Source: CAWKGV01 sp963849305
GTDB taxonomy: Bacteria > Pseudomonadota > Alphaproteobacteria > Acetobacterales > Acetobacteraceae
DNA: 64,000 nt
Reading direction: 5' to 3'
Assembly (NCBI GenBank): GCA_963849305.1
Contig: CAWKGV010000002.1
Span: 248,001-312,000, forward strand
Shown here: positions 1-7,536 of the stretch, one piece after another
Numbering within the stretch: the first letter of the stretch is position 1
How the letters are laid out: the number at the start of each line of letters is the position of its first letter
The notes under the pieces: generated by a model
Told to the model about the DNA's origin: nothing
Database searches by the model: none
Seen by the model: the letters and a program-made list of their open reading frames with translations, nothing else
Made by a program: the position numbers and the translations under genes

Positions 1-263
1 CATGGATTTCGGTTGGATATTGACCTTCGCGGCCGAGGGGGTCGCGGTGCCACAGGTCAGCATTGCCACCGAGGGCGGATCAGGCACGCCAGGTACCGGA
101 TCTTTCCATCGAGGTGGACGATCTTGAAGAGGTCCATCGGCGTGTTCTCGCTGCAGGATCATCGATCGAATACGGTCCAACAAGTGAGCCGTGGGGCGTC
201 ACACGCTTCTATGTTCGCGACCCTTTCGGGCGCTTGCTCAATATCCTCGCCCATGACTCATAG
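1..263 (+). pseudogene. VOC (glyoxalase/bleomycin-resistance) family protein, 5' cut by window edge and frameshifted
   Basis: Only the C-terminal part is present. From base 2 one frame reads MDFGWILTFAAEGVAVPQV and then GGSGTP; homology then continues one base out of frame as VPDLSIEVDDLEEV and ends RFYVRDPFGRLLNILAH, which is the typical end of a VOC-fold protein (final strand carrying DPxGR and the last metal-ligand region). The change of frame lies at about 91-93, where CCAGGTACC would restore TPVPD if one G were removed. VOC proteins are small metal-dependent lyases, isomerases or dioxygenases, and the substrate cannot be told from this fragment. Either a pseudogene or a one-base sequence error; the same kind of +1 error recurs in this window. 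Confidence 0.75.
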
Positions 264-441
264 GCGGGGCTGAACTTCAATCTCCACCCGAAGCGGTCAT
301 CCAATGCGGCCGCAGCATGGCGAGGCACCCGCAGAGCCCTGTCGATGAACTCCCTAAACACACCTCTTGTATTGCTTGGGCGAGATTGAGTGGCTGGCCG
401 TCACTATGAGTTATGTAGCTCAGCCTCAGTCAGGCAGGGCA

Positions 442-1020
442 TCAAGACCCGTCGGCGGGCGAAATCGCGGCGGCGTATCCGGCCGCGAGAGCCTCGGTAT
501 CCTGCATGAGGCGTGCGAGCAGCAGGCCGCCCAGCATGGCGGCAAGTGCACGGGTGGCAGACCTGCGGCGCTCATCTTCGGTGTCGCCCGCCGCATATTG
601 CGCCAGCACCCCGATCAGCGTCTTGGTTCCCTGGGCGAAGGCCTCGCGCACCGCGGGGTCCGCCCGGACCCCCTCAGCCCCTAGGGCCGCGAGGATGCAG
701 CCCTGGTCGGGCCGATCGCGGTGAGCGGCGGATAGGTAGCCCTCGGCGATCGCGTCGATGGGGCTGCGCGCAATGACCCGCGCCTCCCGCGCAACCTGCT
801 CCCATCGCGCCGCCGTTTCGGCGAAGGCCTGCGCGACCGAAGCGGCGGCGAGCGCCTGCTTCGATCCGAACTGGCTGTAAACTCCACCATGTGTCAGGCC
901 CGCCGCCTGCGCGAGCGCATCCACACCGACGCCCGCGAAGCCATGCGCGCGAAACAAGCGCCCCGCCCGCGCCAGCATCCGCTCGCGGTTCTCGGCCGCC
1001 TTTGCCTTGGATACCCGCAT
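442..1020 (-). CDS. TetR/AcrR family transcriptional regulator
   Basis: A 192-residue protein of normal TetR length. Residues about 10-55 form the DNA-binding three-helix domain, with AHGFAGVGVDALAQAAG followed by the recognition-helix stretch LTHGGVYSQFGSK. The rest is a helical ligand and dimer domain rich in Ala/Leu, resembling TetR_C proteins near reductase or efflux genes. The start at 1020 (MRVSKAKAA) is chosen because longer forms add a low-complexity tail without homology. It faces the HPF/cold-shock gene across a 199-bp gap that contains two near-identical palindromes, the obvious candidate operators. No efflux or oxidoreductase gene is immediately adjacent, so the regulated target is unknown; autoregulation is likely by family habit. 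Confidence 0.85.
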   Translation of the reverse strand: MRVSKAKAAENRERMLARAGRLFRAHGFAGVGVDALAQAAGLTHGGVYSQFGSKQALAAASVAQAFAETAARWEQVAREARVIARSPIDAIAEGYLSAAHRDRPDQGCILAALGAEGVRADPAVREAFAQGTKTLIGVLAQYAAGDTEDERRRSATRALAAMLGGLLLARLMQDTEALAAGYAAAISPADGS

Positions 1021-1053
1021 CGAGACCACCCTCCGGGCCACTTCTTGACATAG

Positions 1054-1093
1054 ATGGCGAACGCCATCAATGCGCATCCATGGCGTTCGCCCT
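1054..1093. promoter_or_regulatory. paired palindromes, probable TetR operator
   Basis: ATGGCGAACGCCAT at 1054-1067 and ATGGCGTTCGCC(CT) at 1080-1093 are two copies of the same inverted repeat (ATGGCG-WW-CGCCAT), with starts 26 bp apart. A TTGACA hexamer lies just before at 1045-1050 on the plus strand, so a bound repressor would cover a plus-strand promoter as well as the 5' side of the TetR gene. No good -10 hexamer is visible. The assignment to this TetR protein is inference from position. Confidence 0.5.
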
Positions 1094-1219
1094 CCATGAG
1101 GGGCAATCACTGCAACCCCGGGGTGAGCCGTTCCGAGCGGGCGCGAATTGATCCGCCGATGAACGCAACCTCCGCCGCGCCCTGGTGTTGCCGCTCGGGT
1201 ACGCGGAGAGGACACCGGC

Positions 1220-1792
1220 ATGGATCGGCCGCTGGAGATCGCTTTCCACAACATCAGCTCGTCGGAGTCGCTGGAGGCGCTGATCCGCGAGCAGGTGGAC
1301 CGGCTGGACCAACGCTTCGGCCGGCTGGTCGGCTGTCGCGTGTCAGTGGAGGCGCTGCACCGGCAACATCAGAGCGGCAACATCTACGAGTGCCACATCG
1401 TGCTGTCGGTGCCAGGCCGGGATCTCTCGGTCAGTCGCGAGCCGCACCGGGCAAAGGAGCGCTACGCCAATCCCGACGTGCGTACCTCGATCCGCGATGC
1501 GTTCAAGGCCGCCGAGCGGCAATTGCAGGAGTTCAAGGATCAGCTCCGCACCGACACCACGTCGCCCAGCGGCTCGGCATTGGCTGGGCAGGTGACGCAG
1601 CTCATTCCGCGCGAGGATCACGGCTTCATCCTCAACAGCGCCGGCACCCAGCTCTATTTCCATCGTGACAGCGTGACCAATGCCCGGTTCGAGGATCTGG
1701 AGCCAGGCCAGCTCGTCCATTATGTCGAGGAAGAGGGCGATGCCGGACCGGTGGCGACCAAAGTCCGCGTGCCGGAACGCAAGCCCGACTGA
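1220..1792 (+). CDS. HPF/RaiA-type ribosome-associated protein fused to a cold-shock domain
   Basis: 190 residues. Residues about 1-110 (MDRPLEIAFHNISSSESLE, then a helix with LIREQVDRLDQRF) match the S30AE/HPF fold, a small domain that sits at the ribosomal subunit interface and stops translation under stress. Residues about 122-186 form a CspA-like OB fold (GQVTQLIPREDHGFIL, YFHRDSV, FEDLEPGQLVHYV) with the aromatic RNA-contact positions retained. This two-domain layout is known in alphaproteobacteria and differs from long HPF, whose C-terminal domain dimerises ribosomes. Start ATG at 1220 is preceded by GAGAGGAC. The upstream region carries the paired palindromes, so stress or ligand control by the TetR protein is possible. 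Confidence 0.85.
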   Translation: MDRPLEIAFHNISSSESLEALIREQVDRLDQRFGRLVGCRVSVEALHRQHQSGNIYECHIVLSVPGRDLSVSREPHRAKERYANPDVRTSIRDAFKAAERQLQEFKDQLRTDTTSPSGSALAGQVTQLIPREDHGFILNSAGTQLYFHRDSVTNARFEDLEPGQLVHYVEEEGDAGPVATKVRVPERKPD

Positions 1793-1874
1793 GCCCGGGC
1801 CGCGCATAGCGCCGGAACGTCCCCGGCATAGGCGCGTTCAAGCAAGGCCGCCGCTCGCAACTCAGGACACCCGA

Positions 1875-2135
1875 ATGCCCCGCGCGCTCGCCATCGCCGC
1901 CGTCGTTTTCATGGGGCTGTGCGCGACCGGGCCCGCCATCGCGGCGACCGGCACGCTGGACACCGGGGCATTGACCCCGCAATCGGAGTCCAGCCGCAGC
2001 ATGGCGGAGATCGCCAATACGGGTGCCGCGGCGACTGAGGGGAGCAGGAGCCAGCAGGCGGGCCCGAACGCCCAGCCAGCCAAACCGACCGAGCCGGCGG
2101 CGCCGCCGTTTAATGCGGCGAAGCCCGCTCACTAA
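1875..2135 (+). CDS. small secreted protein, unknown function
   Basis: 86 residues. MPRALAIAAVVFMGLCATGPAIAA is a clear Sec signal peptide with a likely AxA cleavage site near residue 23. The mature part is low complexity, rich in Ala, Pro, Gln and Ser and ending in FNAAKPAH. The ATG at 1875 is preceded by CAGGACA, a usable ribosome site. It lies between the HPF/CSD gene and the AI-2E transporter, 25 bp before the latter, probably in one transcript. I recognise no family; it could be a small periplasmic or surface peptide, or a poorly conserved frame. Confidence 0.55.
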   Translation: MPRALAIAAVVFMGLCATGPAIAATGTLDTGALTPQSESSRSMAEIANTGAAATEGSRSQQAGPNAQPAKPTEPAAPPFNAAKPAH

Positions 2136-2160
2136 CGTAAAGCGGCGCGGGAGAGCGGAG

Positions 2161-3354
2161 ATGTCGAGCACCATTCGAACATCAGTTTCGCCCAAACAGG
2201 ACCAACCGCCGACGACCCCGCAGACCGCGCAGAGGCCAGCCGCGGCGCAAATCCGCGACCCGGTCCGTACCATCGCGCATATCCTGCGAGCGACGGTCAT
2301 CATCGTCGGTGTGGCCGCGCTTCTTTGGGCGCTCTCCTCCGCGTTCGTCGTGATCATCCTCGCCGTGATCCTCTCGACCCTGCTGCGTGGCTTGGGCAAG
2401 GAGCTGAACCACTACACTCGGCTGAACATGACCATCGCAGTACTGCTGGTCTTCCTCGCGATGGTCGCCGTGGTCTGCGGCCTCGGTTATTGGGCTGGAC
2501 CGAAATTCGCTAGCGAGGGGCAACAGCTCTGGGCCAAGCTCTCCCACAGCCTTGGCTCGATCCAGACCATGATGGGCAATATAGGGATCGGGAGCGGGGC
2601 TGGGGGCTCGGGCGGTCGCGGCGGGCTCGCGGCCGGCGGCCTCACCCACATGCTACCCGGTGTGCTGGGTCAGGTGGCCAGCTCGACGGTGGGCTTCCTA
2701 GGAGCGATCCTGGTGATCGTCGCCACCGCCGTCTATTTCGCTATTTCACCAGACATGTACATCACTGGCATCGTGCATCTGACCCCGGTCTGGTATCACG
2801 AGCGGACGCGCAAGATCATGATCGAGATGGGCCACGCCATGCAGGGGTGGATGCTCGGCCAACTTATCGACATGATCATCGTCGGCCTGATCGTGGGCGG
2901 CGGGCTGAGCCTGATCGGCGCGCCGCTCCCGCTCGCGCTCGGCGTGATCGCCGGGCTGTGTACCTTCATCCCATATTTCGGCACCATCATTTCGGCCATC
3001 CCGGCCGTTATCGTCGGCGCGACCGTCAGCATTAGTTTGCTGGCGTGGGTCATCGGCGTGTTCGTGGTCGCGCACGTGGTGGAAGGCTACATCGTCGCGC
3101 CGTTCGTGCAGCGCCGCACGGTGCATCTGCCGCCTGCGCTCACCTTGCTCGCCATGGTGCTGCTCGTCGCGGTCTTCAACATCTTCGGCGTGCTGATCGC
3201 CACCCCGCTGATGGCCGTGATCATGGTCGGCGTCACCCGGGTCTATGTCGAGGACATCCTCGGCGATCCCTCGGGCCGGAAGCTGACCGTCCGCGGGCAC
3301 TGGTATTGGTTCACGCCCCCCGACGAAACAGAAGAGCAAGCTCGGCGCGGGTGA
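2161..3354 (+). CDS. AI-2E family transporter (PerM-like membrane protein)
   Basis: 397 residues with about eight hydrophobic segments. The N-terminus is a soluble Gln/Pro-rich tail of about 40 residues, then paired helices (VIIVGVAALLWALSSAFVV), a long soluble loop containing a glycine-rich stretch near residues 140-165, and the conserved C-terminal half including APLPLALGVIAGLCTFIPYFG and a late VATPLMAVIMV-like helix (here IATPLMAVIMV). The family includes E. coli TqsA and PerM; members export autoinducer-2 or other solutes, or act as Na+/H+ antiporters, and the substrate here is not predictable. Start ATG at 2161 follows GAGAGCGGAG. Its 3' end overlaps the 3' end of mutL by 44 bp on the opposite strand. 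Confidence 0.85.
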   Translation: MSSTIRTSVSPKQDQPPTTPQTAQRPAAAQIRDPVRTIAHILRATVIIVGVAALLWALSSAFVVIILAVILSTLLRGLGKELNHYTRLNMTIAVLLVFLAMVAVVCGLGYWAGPKFASEGQQLWAKLSHSLGSIQTMMGNIGIGSGAGGSGGRGGLAAGGLTHMLPGVLGQVASSTVGFLGAILVIVATAVYFAISPDMYITGIVHLTPVWYHERTRKIMIEMGHAMQGWMLGQLIDMIIVGLIVGGGLSLIGAPLPLALGVIAGLCTFIPYFGTIISAIPAVIVGATVSISLLAWVIGVFVVAHVVEGYIVAPFVQRRTVHLPPALTLLAMVLLVAVFNIFGVLIATPLMAVIMVGVTRVYVEDILGDPSGRKLTVRGHWYWFTPPDETEEQARRG

Positions 3355-5079
3355 AGCGCAGCACGGTCGGGCGGCCGTGGCTGCAGGTGGCCGCACGCGG
3401 GGTTGCCTCCATGCGCCGCAGCAGCGCGTCCATTTCGGCGTGGCTCAGCCGCCGGCCGGCGCGGATCGAGCCGTGGCAGGCGAGCCGGGCTAGCGCGGCA
3501 TCGAGCCGCGCGGCCAGCGCCGTCGCCTCGCCCGCATCGGCGAGCTGGTCGGCCAAATCGCGCAGCAGTGGCGCTGGCTCGGGCGCGCCGAGCGCCGCCG
3601 GCAGCGCGCGGACCAGCACGGCGCCTGGCCCGAACGCCTCGACCTCCAGGCCGAGCTTCGCGAGATCGGGAGCATTTGCGAGCAGTCTCGCGGCATCGGC
3701 GGCCGGTAATTCGACCACTGCCGGCATCAACAGCGCCTGGCTCCGCACCCCGCCCGCGACAAATTGGGCGCGCAGCGTCTCATGCGTCAGGCGTTCATGC
3801 GCGGCGTGCTGATCGACCAGGACCAGGCTGCCGTCGGCCGCGACCGCGACCACGTAGGTGTCGAGCACTTGGCCGAGCGCGGCGCCAAGCGGATGGTCGG
3901 GGCAGGGGGCGTCATCGTGGGCGAACTCGGGGGTGGCGCGAACCGACGGCGTGAGCGCGATTGGCAACTGCGCCTCGGCCATGCCCGGCAGGGGCATGTG
4001 CCAGCCGGATGGCGGCCGAACTCGGCGACAGCGCCGGGCGAGCGGCCGGGACCGAGGTGCCGGCCGCTCCTGCGAGTGTCCTGCCGAGGCCGCCGATCAC
4101 CAGCGCGCGGATCGCCCCCGGGTCGCGGAAGCGTAGCTCCGCCTTGGTCGGATGCACGTTCACGTCCACCGCATCGGCCGGCAGATCGAGCCACAGCGCG
4201 ACCACGGGATGGCGTCCGGCCGCGATTACCTCGCGATAGGCGACCCGCACCGCAGTCTTGAGCAGCGGATCGGCGACGGGCCGGCCATTGACCGTGAGCG
4301 CCTGCTGCGCGGCGGTGGCGCGGGTGATCGGCGGGCGAGCAGACGAAGCCCGACAGGCGCGCGGCCTCGCGCGCGCCCTCCACCGGCAGCAGGGCGGCGG
4401 CGGCTTCCGCGCCGAGCAGTGCGGCCACCCGCGCGCTCCGGTCCTGCCCCGGCAGGTCGAACACCGTCCGCCCGTCGCTTTCGAACCGGAACGCCACCCC
4501 CGGCGCGGCGAACGCCAGCCGGCGGATCGCCGCCTCGGCGTGCTCGGCCTCGGTGCGCGGGTGCTTCAGGAACTTGCGCCGCGCCGGGGTGGCGAAGAAC
4601 AGGTCGCGCACCACGACGCGGGTGCCGGCCGGTCCGGCCGACGGCGCCGGCGCGCCGACCCGGCCGCCTTCCACGGCTATGGTATGGGCGTGCGGAGCGC
4701 CCACCGGACGCGTGGTGATGGCGAGCCGGGCGGCCGCGCCGATCGCCGGCAGCGCCTCGCCGCGAAAGCCGAGCGTGGCGATGCGGTCGAGATCGTCGCC
4801 TGCCAGCTTGGAGGTGGCGTGGCGCAGCACCGCGAGCGCCAGTTCCTCGGCGCTCATGCCGTCGCCGTCGTCGGCGACCTCGATGCGCGCAATGCCGCCA
4901 GCCTCGATTGCAACCTGGATACGCCGGGCGCCAGCGTCGAGCGCGTTCTCGACCAGCTCCTTCACCGCCGCAGCCGGGCGCTCGATCACCTCGCCGGCAG
5001 CGATGCGGTTGACCACCGCCTCCGGCAGCAGCCGGATGCCCGGCAAATCGGGGAGGGAGTTGCGCGTGGATTCGCTCAT
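3311..5079 (-). pseudogene. mutL: mutL, DNA mismatch repair protein, two frameshifts
   Basis: MutL is the ATP-driven matchmaker of mismatch repair. The GHKL ATPase domain is intact to about residue 250 (VKELVENALDAGA, ADDGDGM, LGFRGEALPAI). Near 4327-4331 the frame changes: CCCGCCGATCACC would read SPAIT if one C were removed, after which TAAQQALTVNGRPV and VDVNVHPTKAELRF follow in the next frame. A second +1 shift lies in the Ala/Pro-rich linker, roughly 3990-4090. The C-terminal dimerisation/endonuclease domain then reads in a third frame with the DQHAAHERLTHE metal motif (DQHAx2Ex4E) and CHGSIRAGRRLS. Total about 589 codons, normal length. Either the strain lacks MutL or the sequence carries two one-base errors. 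Upstream GGGACAG precedes ATG 5079. Confidence 0.88.
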
Positions 5080-5140
5080 CTGTCCCGAGCATCATCGGAG
5101 TGGATCGGCCCGGAGTCGAGCCAGCCTTGCCACGATCGGT

Positions 5141-6367
5141 TCAGACCTGCTCCACCTCGCGCGCGACATGCATGGTCTCCGGCATGAACCACCAGACCAC
5201 GGCCACGCCGACGAGCGAGACCAGCGCCAGCGCCGCGAAGCCTATGGTGTAGCCCATCTCCTGCGCCAGGAATCCCACCGCCGTGGTGCTGATCGTGGCG
5301 CCGATGCCGGCCACCATGCCTACGGCGCCGAGCGAGAAATTGTAGCGCCCCGAATAGCGGGTCACGTCGGCGACGATCAGCGGCGTCATGATCCCGATCA
5401 CCGCCGCGGTCAGTCCGCCGAGCACCTGCACCCCGACCAGGAACCATGGCCCGGGCGCGATCGCGAACAAGATTGCACGCGCCGGCAGGGCCGCGAAGCC
5501 GGCGAGCAGCAGCGCCTTGCGGCCCCATTCGTCGGCCTTGCGGCCGATCCAGGTCGCGATCAGCGCCGTCGTCAGCTGCGGCACGACCACCAGGGCGGCG
5601 GTGACCAGCTCGGATTCATATTTGTAGTCCGCCGCCAGCCGCTCGGCGGCGAGCGGCAGCATCGAGGCGTTGGCGAACTGGAACAGGAACAGGCAACCGG
5701 CGAACACCAAAAGCCGATGATTGCGCAACAGCTCCCGCCAGCGGGCCGCCCCCGGCTCGCGCCGGCCCTCCGATTGGCGCGCGCGGGCATAGTCGATCTC
5801 CCGGCCGCGGATCAGGCCCAAGGCGACGAATGCCGGCACGCAGAGCCCGGCGGCAGCCAAGAACGGCGCGGCGGGGGAGACAAGAGTGCCGAGCGCCCCC
5901 ATCCCCGCCGCCGTGGCGGCGTTGCCGAACGAATCGTAGCGATGATTGCGTCCTACCCGGGTGTGGAAGGCGCGGTGGCCGACCAGCCCCAGTGCGATCG
6001 CCGCGACTGCCGTGCGTACCGCGCCGCCGGTGATGCCATGCAGTGCCTCCCCGGCCACCACCGGCAGGTAGCTCGGAAATAACGCGATCAGCAGCGAGCC
6101 GGCGGCGATGCAGCCAAGGCAGACAGCCACGACCACGCGTTTGTGGCGCGTCCAGTCCACCAGCCAGCCGGCCGGGGTTTGGCTCGCCAGCGCGATCGCG
6201 CTATTGACGGTGATCACCGTGCCGATCGTGCCCTGCGCCCAGCCGTTGACCGAGAGATACACCGCGACGAACGGGCCGAACGCGGTCTCGACATCGGCGA
6301 TGAAGAAGTTCAGCCAATCGAGCGCGTGCTGGCTGCGGGTGGACGGCCTCGGCGGGGGCGGCGGCAT
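5141..6367 (-). CDS. MFS transporter
   Basis: 408 residues with about twelve transmembrane helices and the central loop after helix six (RARQSEGRREPGAARWRELL). The loop between helices two and three reads GWLVDWTRHKR, the usual MFS motif-A position, and the second half has IGRKADEWGRKALL at the equivalent place. The family moves small solutes by proton coupling; no residue pattern identifies the substrate, though the general build resembles drug- or sugar-efflux MFS proteins of alphaproteobacteria. It starts 40 bp after the end of the DUF3035 lipoprotein gene on the same strand and ends 61 bp before mutL, so it may be the last gene but one of the ribF-ileS-lspA transcript. Confidence 0.85.
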   Translation of the reverse strand: MPPPPPRPSTRSQHALDWLNFFIADVETAFGPFVAVYLSVNGWAQGTIGTVITVNSAIALASQTPAGWLVDWTRHKRVVVAVCLGCIAAGSLLIALFPSYLPVVAGEALHGITGGAVRTAVAAIALGLVGHRAFHTRVGRNHRYDSFGNAATAAGMGALGTLVSPAAPFLAAAGLCVPAFVALGLIRGREIDYARARQSEGRREPGAARWRELLRNHRLLVFAGCLFLFQFANASMLPLAAERLAADYKYESELVTAALVVVPQLTTALIATWIGRKADEWGRKALLLAGFAALPARAILFAIAPGPWFLVGVQVLGGLTAAVIGIMTPLIVADVTRYSGRYNFSLGAVGMVAGIGATISTTAVGFLAQEMGYTIGFAALALVSLVGVAVVWWFMPETMHVAREVEQV

Positions 6368-6407
6368 AAAGGATCAAACGGTGCCGTCGCCGCTTGGTCC
6401 CCGCCGG

Positions 6408-6983
6408 CTAGAACAAGCCTTCGAGCAGTCCCTTCCGCTTGTCCTTGATGATTGCGGTCTGGCCGGCATCGGGGCTCTGGCCGAGCGCGGCGTCGCGGCG
6501 CAGGCGCTGCGCCTCCAGCTGTGGATCGACGACGGTGCCGGGCCTGAGCGGCGGGCGCCAGAACATCAGCCGGTCGATGAAGCCCTGGCTTGGCTTGTCC
6601 AGGGCCGCTTCCTGATCTACCTCGCGGCGGATGTCGGATGGTGCGGGCGGGCCGGCTTGGCGAAGGAATGCCTGCTGGCCCGGGTCGAGTCCAGCCTGTG
6701 AGGGCGAGCCCAACGCCAGTTGCGGGGCGAGCGCCTCCTCGGCCTGGAGCCGCTCGGACCGGTCCTGCGGACGTGGGGCGCCCGGCCGGGGCGGGCGCAG
6801 CGTGTAGTCCGGCGGCATCGACAGCGGCGGCTGGGTGGTGACGGTGAACTCGTCGGGCGCGTCGTGGACAAACCCAAAGCTGCGGGCCAGATCGTTGCCT
6901 CCGCAGGCTGAAAGCAGGGACGCGAGGCCGGCGAGCATCAGGGCCGGCAGCACGCGGGCAGCGACTCGCGACATGGTAACCAT
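6408..6983 (-). CDS. DUF3035-type outer-membrane-associated lipoprotein
   Basis: 191 residues. The signal peptide MSRVAARVLPALMLAGLAS ends in the lipobox LLSAC, so Cys about 28 is the predicted lipidated residue. The mature part has the family pattern DEFTVTTQPPLSMPPDYTLRPPRPG and a C-terminal DKRKGLLEGLF. Proteins of this family are found after lspA in Rhodospirillales and are related to BamF-like subunits of the Bam outer-membrane assembly complex; the Bam role is known only for some relatives. ATG 6983 is preferred over ATG 6974 because GAGAG lies at a suitable distance upstream, 14 bp after the lspA stop. Being a lipoprotein, it is itself a substrate of the adjacent LspA. Confidence 0.75.
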   Translation of the reverse strand: MVTMSRVAARVLPALMLAGLASLLSACGGNDLARSFGFVHDAPDEFTVTTQPPLSMPPDYTLRPPRPGAPRPQDRSERLQAEEALAPQLALGSPSQAGLDPGQQAFLRQAGPPAPSDIRREVDQEAALDKPSQGFIDRLMFWRPPLRPGTVVDPQLEAQRLRRDAALGQSPDAGQTAIIKDKRKGLLEGLF

Positions 6984-6996
6984 CTCAGGCAACTCT

Positions 6997-7536
6997 CTAC
7001 CCGCCGCGCGGGGGTTTCGGCAAGCCGCAGGGCGCGGCATGAGGGTTACCGCCATCGGTGGCGCCCCGCGCGAACTGACTTTCCAGCACTAGCGCGATCA
7101 CGCCGCACACGATCGCCGCGTCGGCCACATTGAACACGTACCAGGACCACGTGCCGGCATGGGCATGGATGAAATCCACCACCGCGCCGTGGCGCAATCG
7201 GTCCATCACGTTGCCCACCGCCCCGCCGGCGATCGCGCCGATTGAGATCGCCGCGAGCCGCGTGCTGGCGTGGCGCAGCCAGAAGCCGAGGGCCGCGACG
7301 ATCAGAAGTGCCACCACCGCGATCGCGGGCGTGCTCCAGGCGCCCAGGCCGTTCAGCAGCCCGAAGGTCACACCGCGATTCCAAACCATCGTGAGGTCAA
7401 GCACCGGCAGCAGCCGCACCTGGCCAAGACGTGGCAGGTCGAGACCATTCAGGATCCACCATTTGCTGATCTGGTCGGCGGCCAGCACCACGACCGCGGC
7501 GACGATCCCGAGCCAGGTGAGGCGCCGGCGCGTCAT
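6997..7536 (-). CDS. lspA: lipoprotein signal peptidase (signal peptidase II)
   Basis: 179 residues with four membrane helices. LspA removes signal peptides from diacylglyceryl-modified prolipoproteins in the inner membrane using two aspartates. Both catalytic regions are present: GNVMDRLRHGAVVDF and NVADAAI, as is the NRGVTFGLL box (family NxGxxFG). ATG 7536 (MTRRRLTWLG) is internal to a longer open frame: the ileS C-terminus runs into lspA with no stop codon between them. The junction contains ATGA, so an ordinary stop/start overlap may have been lost by one base. It is followed 14 bp later by the lipoprotein gene. Either a normal separate protein from internal initiation or, less likely, part of a fusion. 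Confidence 0.88.
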   Translation of the reverse strand: MTRRRLTWLGIVAAVVVLAADQISKWWILNGLDLPRLGQVRLLPVLDLTMVWNRGVTFGLLNGLGAWSTPAIAVVALLIVAALGFWLRHASTRLAAISIGAIAGGAVGNVMDRLRHGAVVDFIHAHAGTWSWYVFNVADAAIVCGVIALVLESQFARGATDGGNPHAAPCGLPKPPRGG

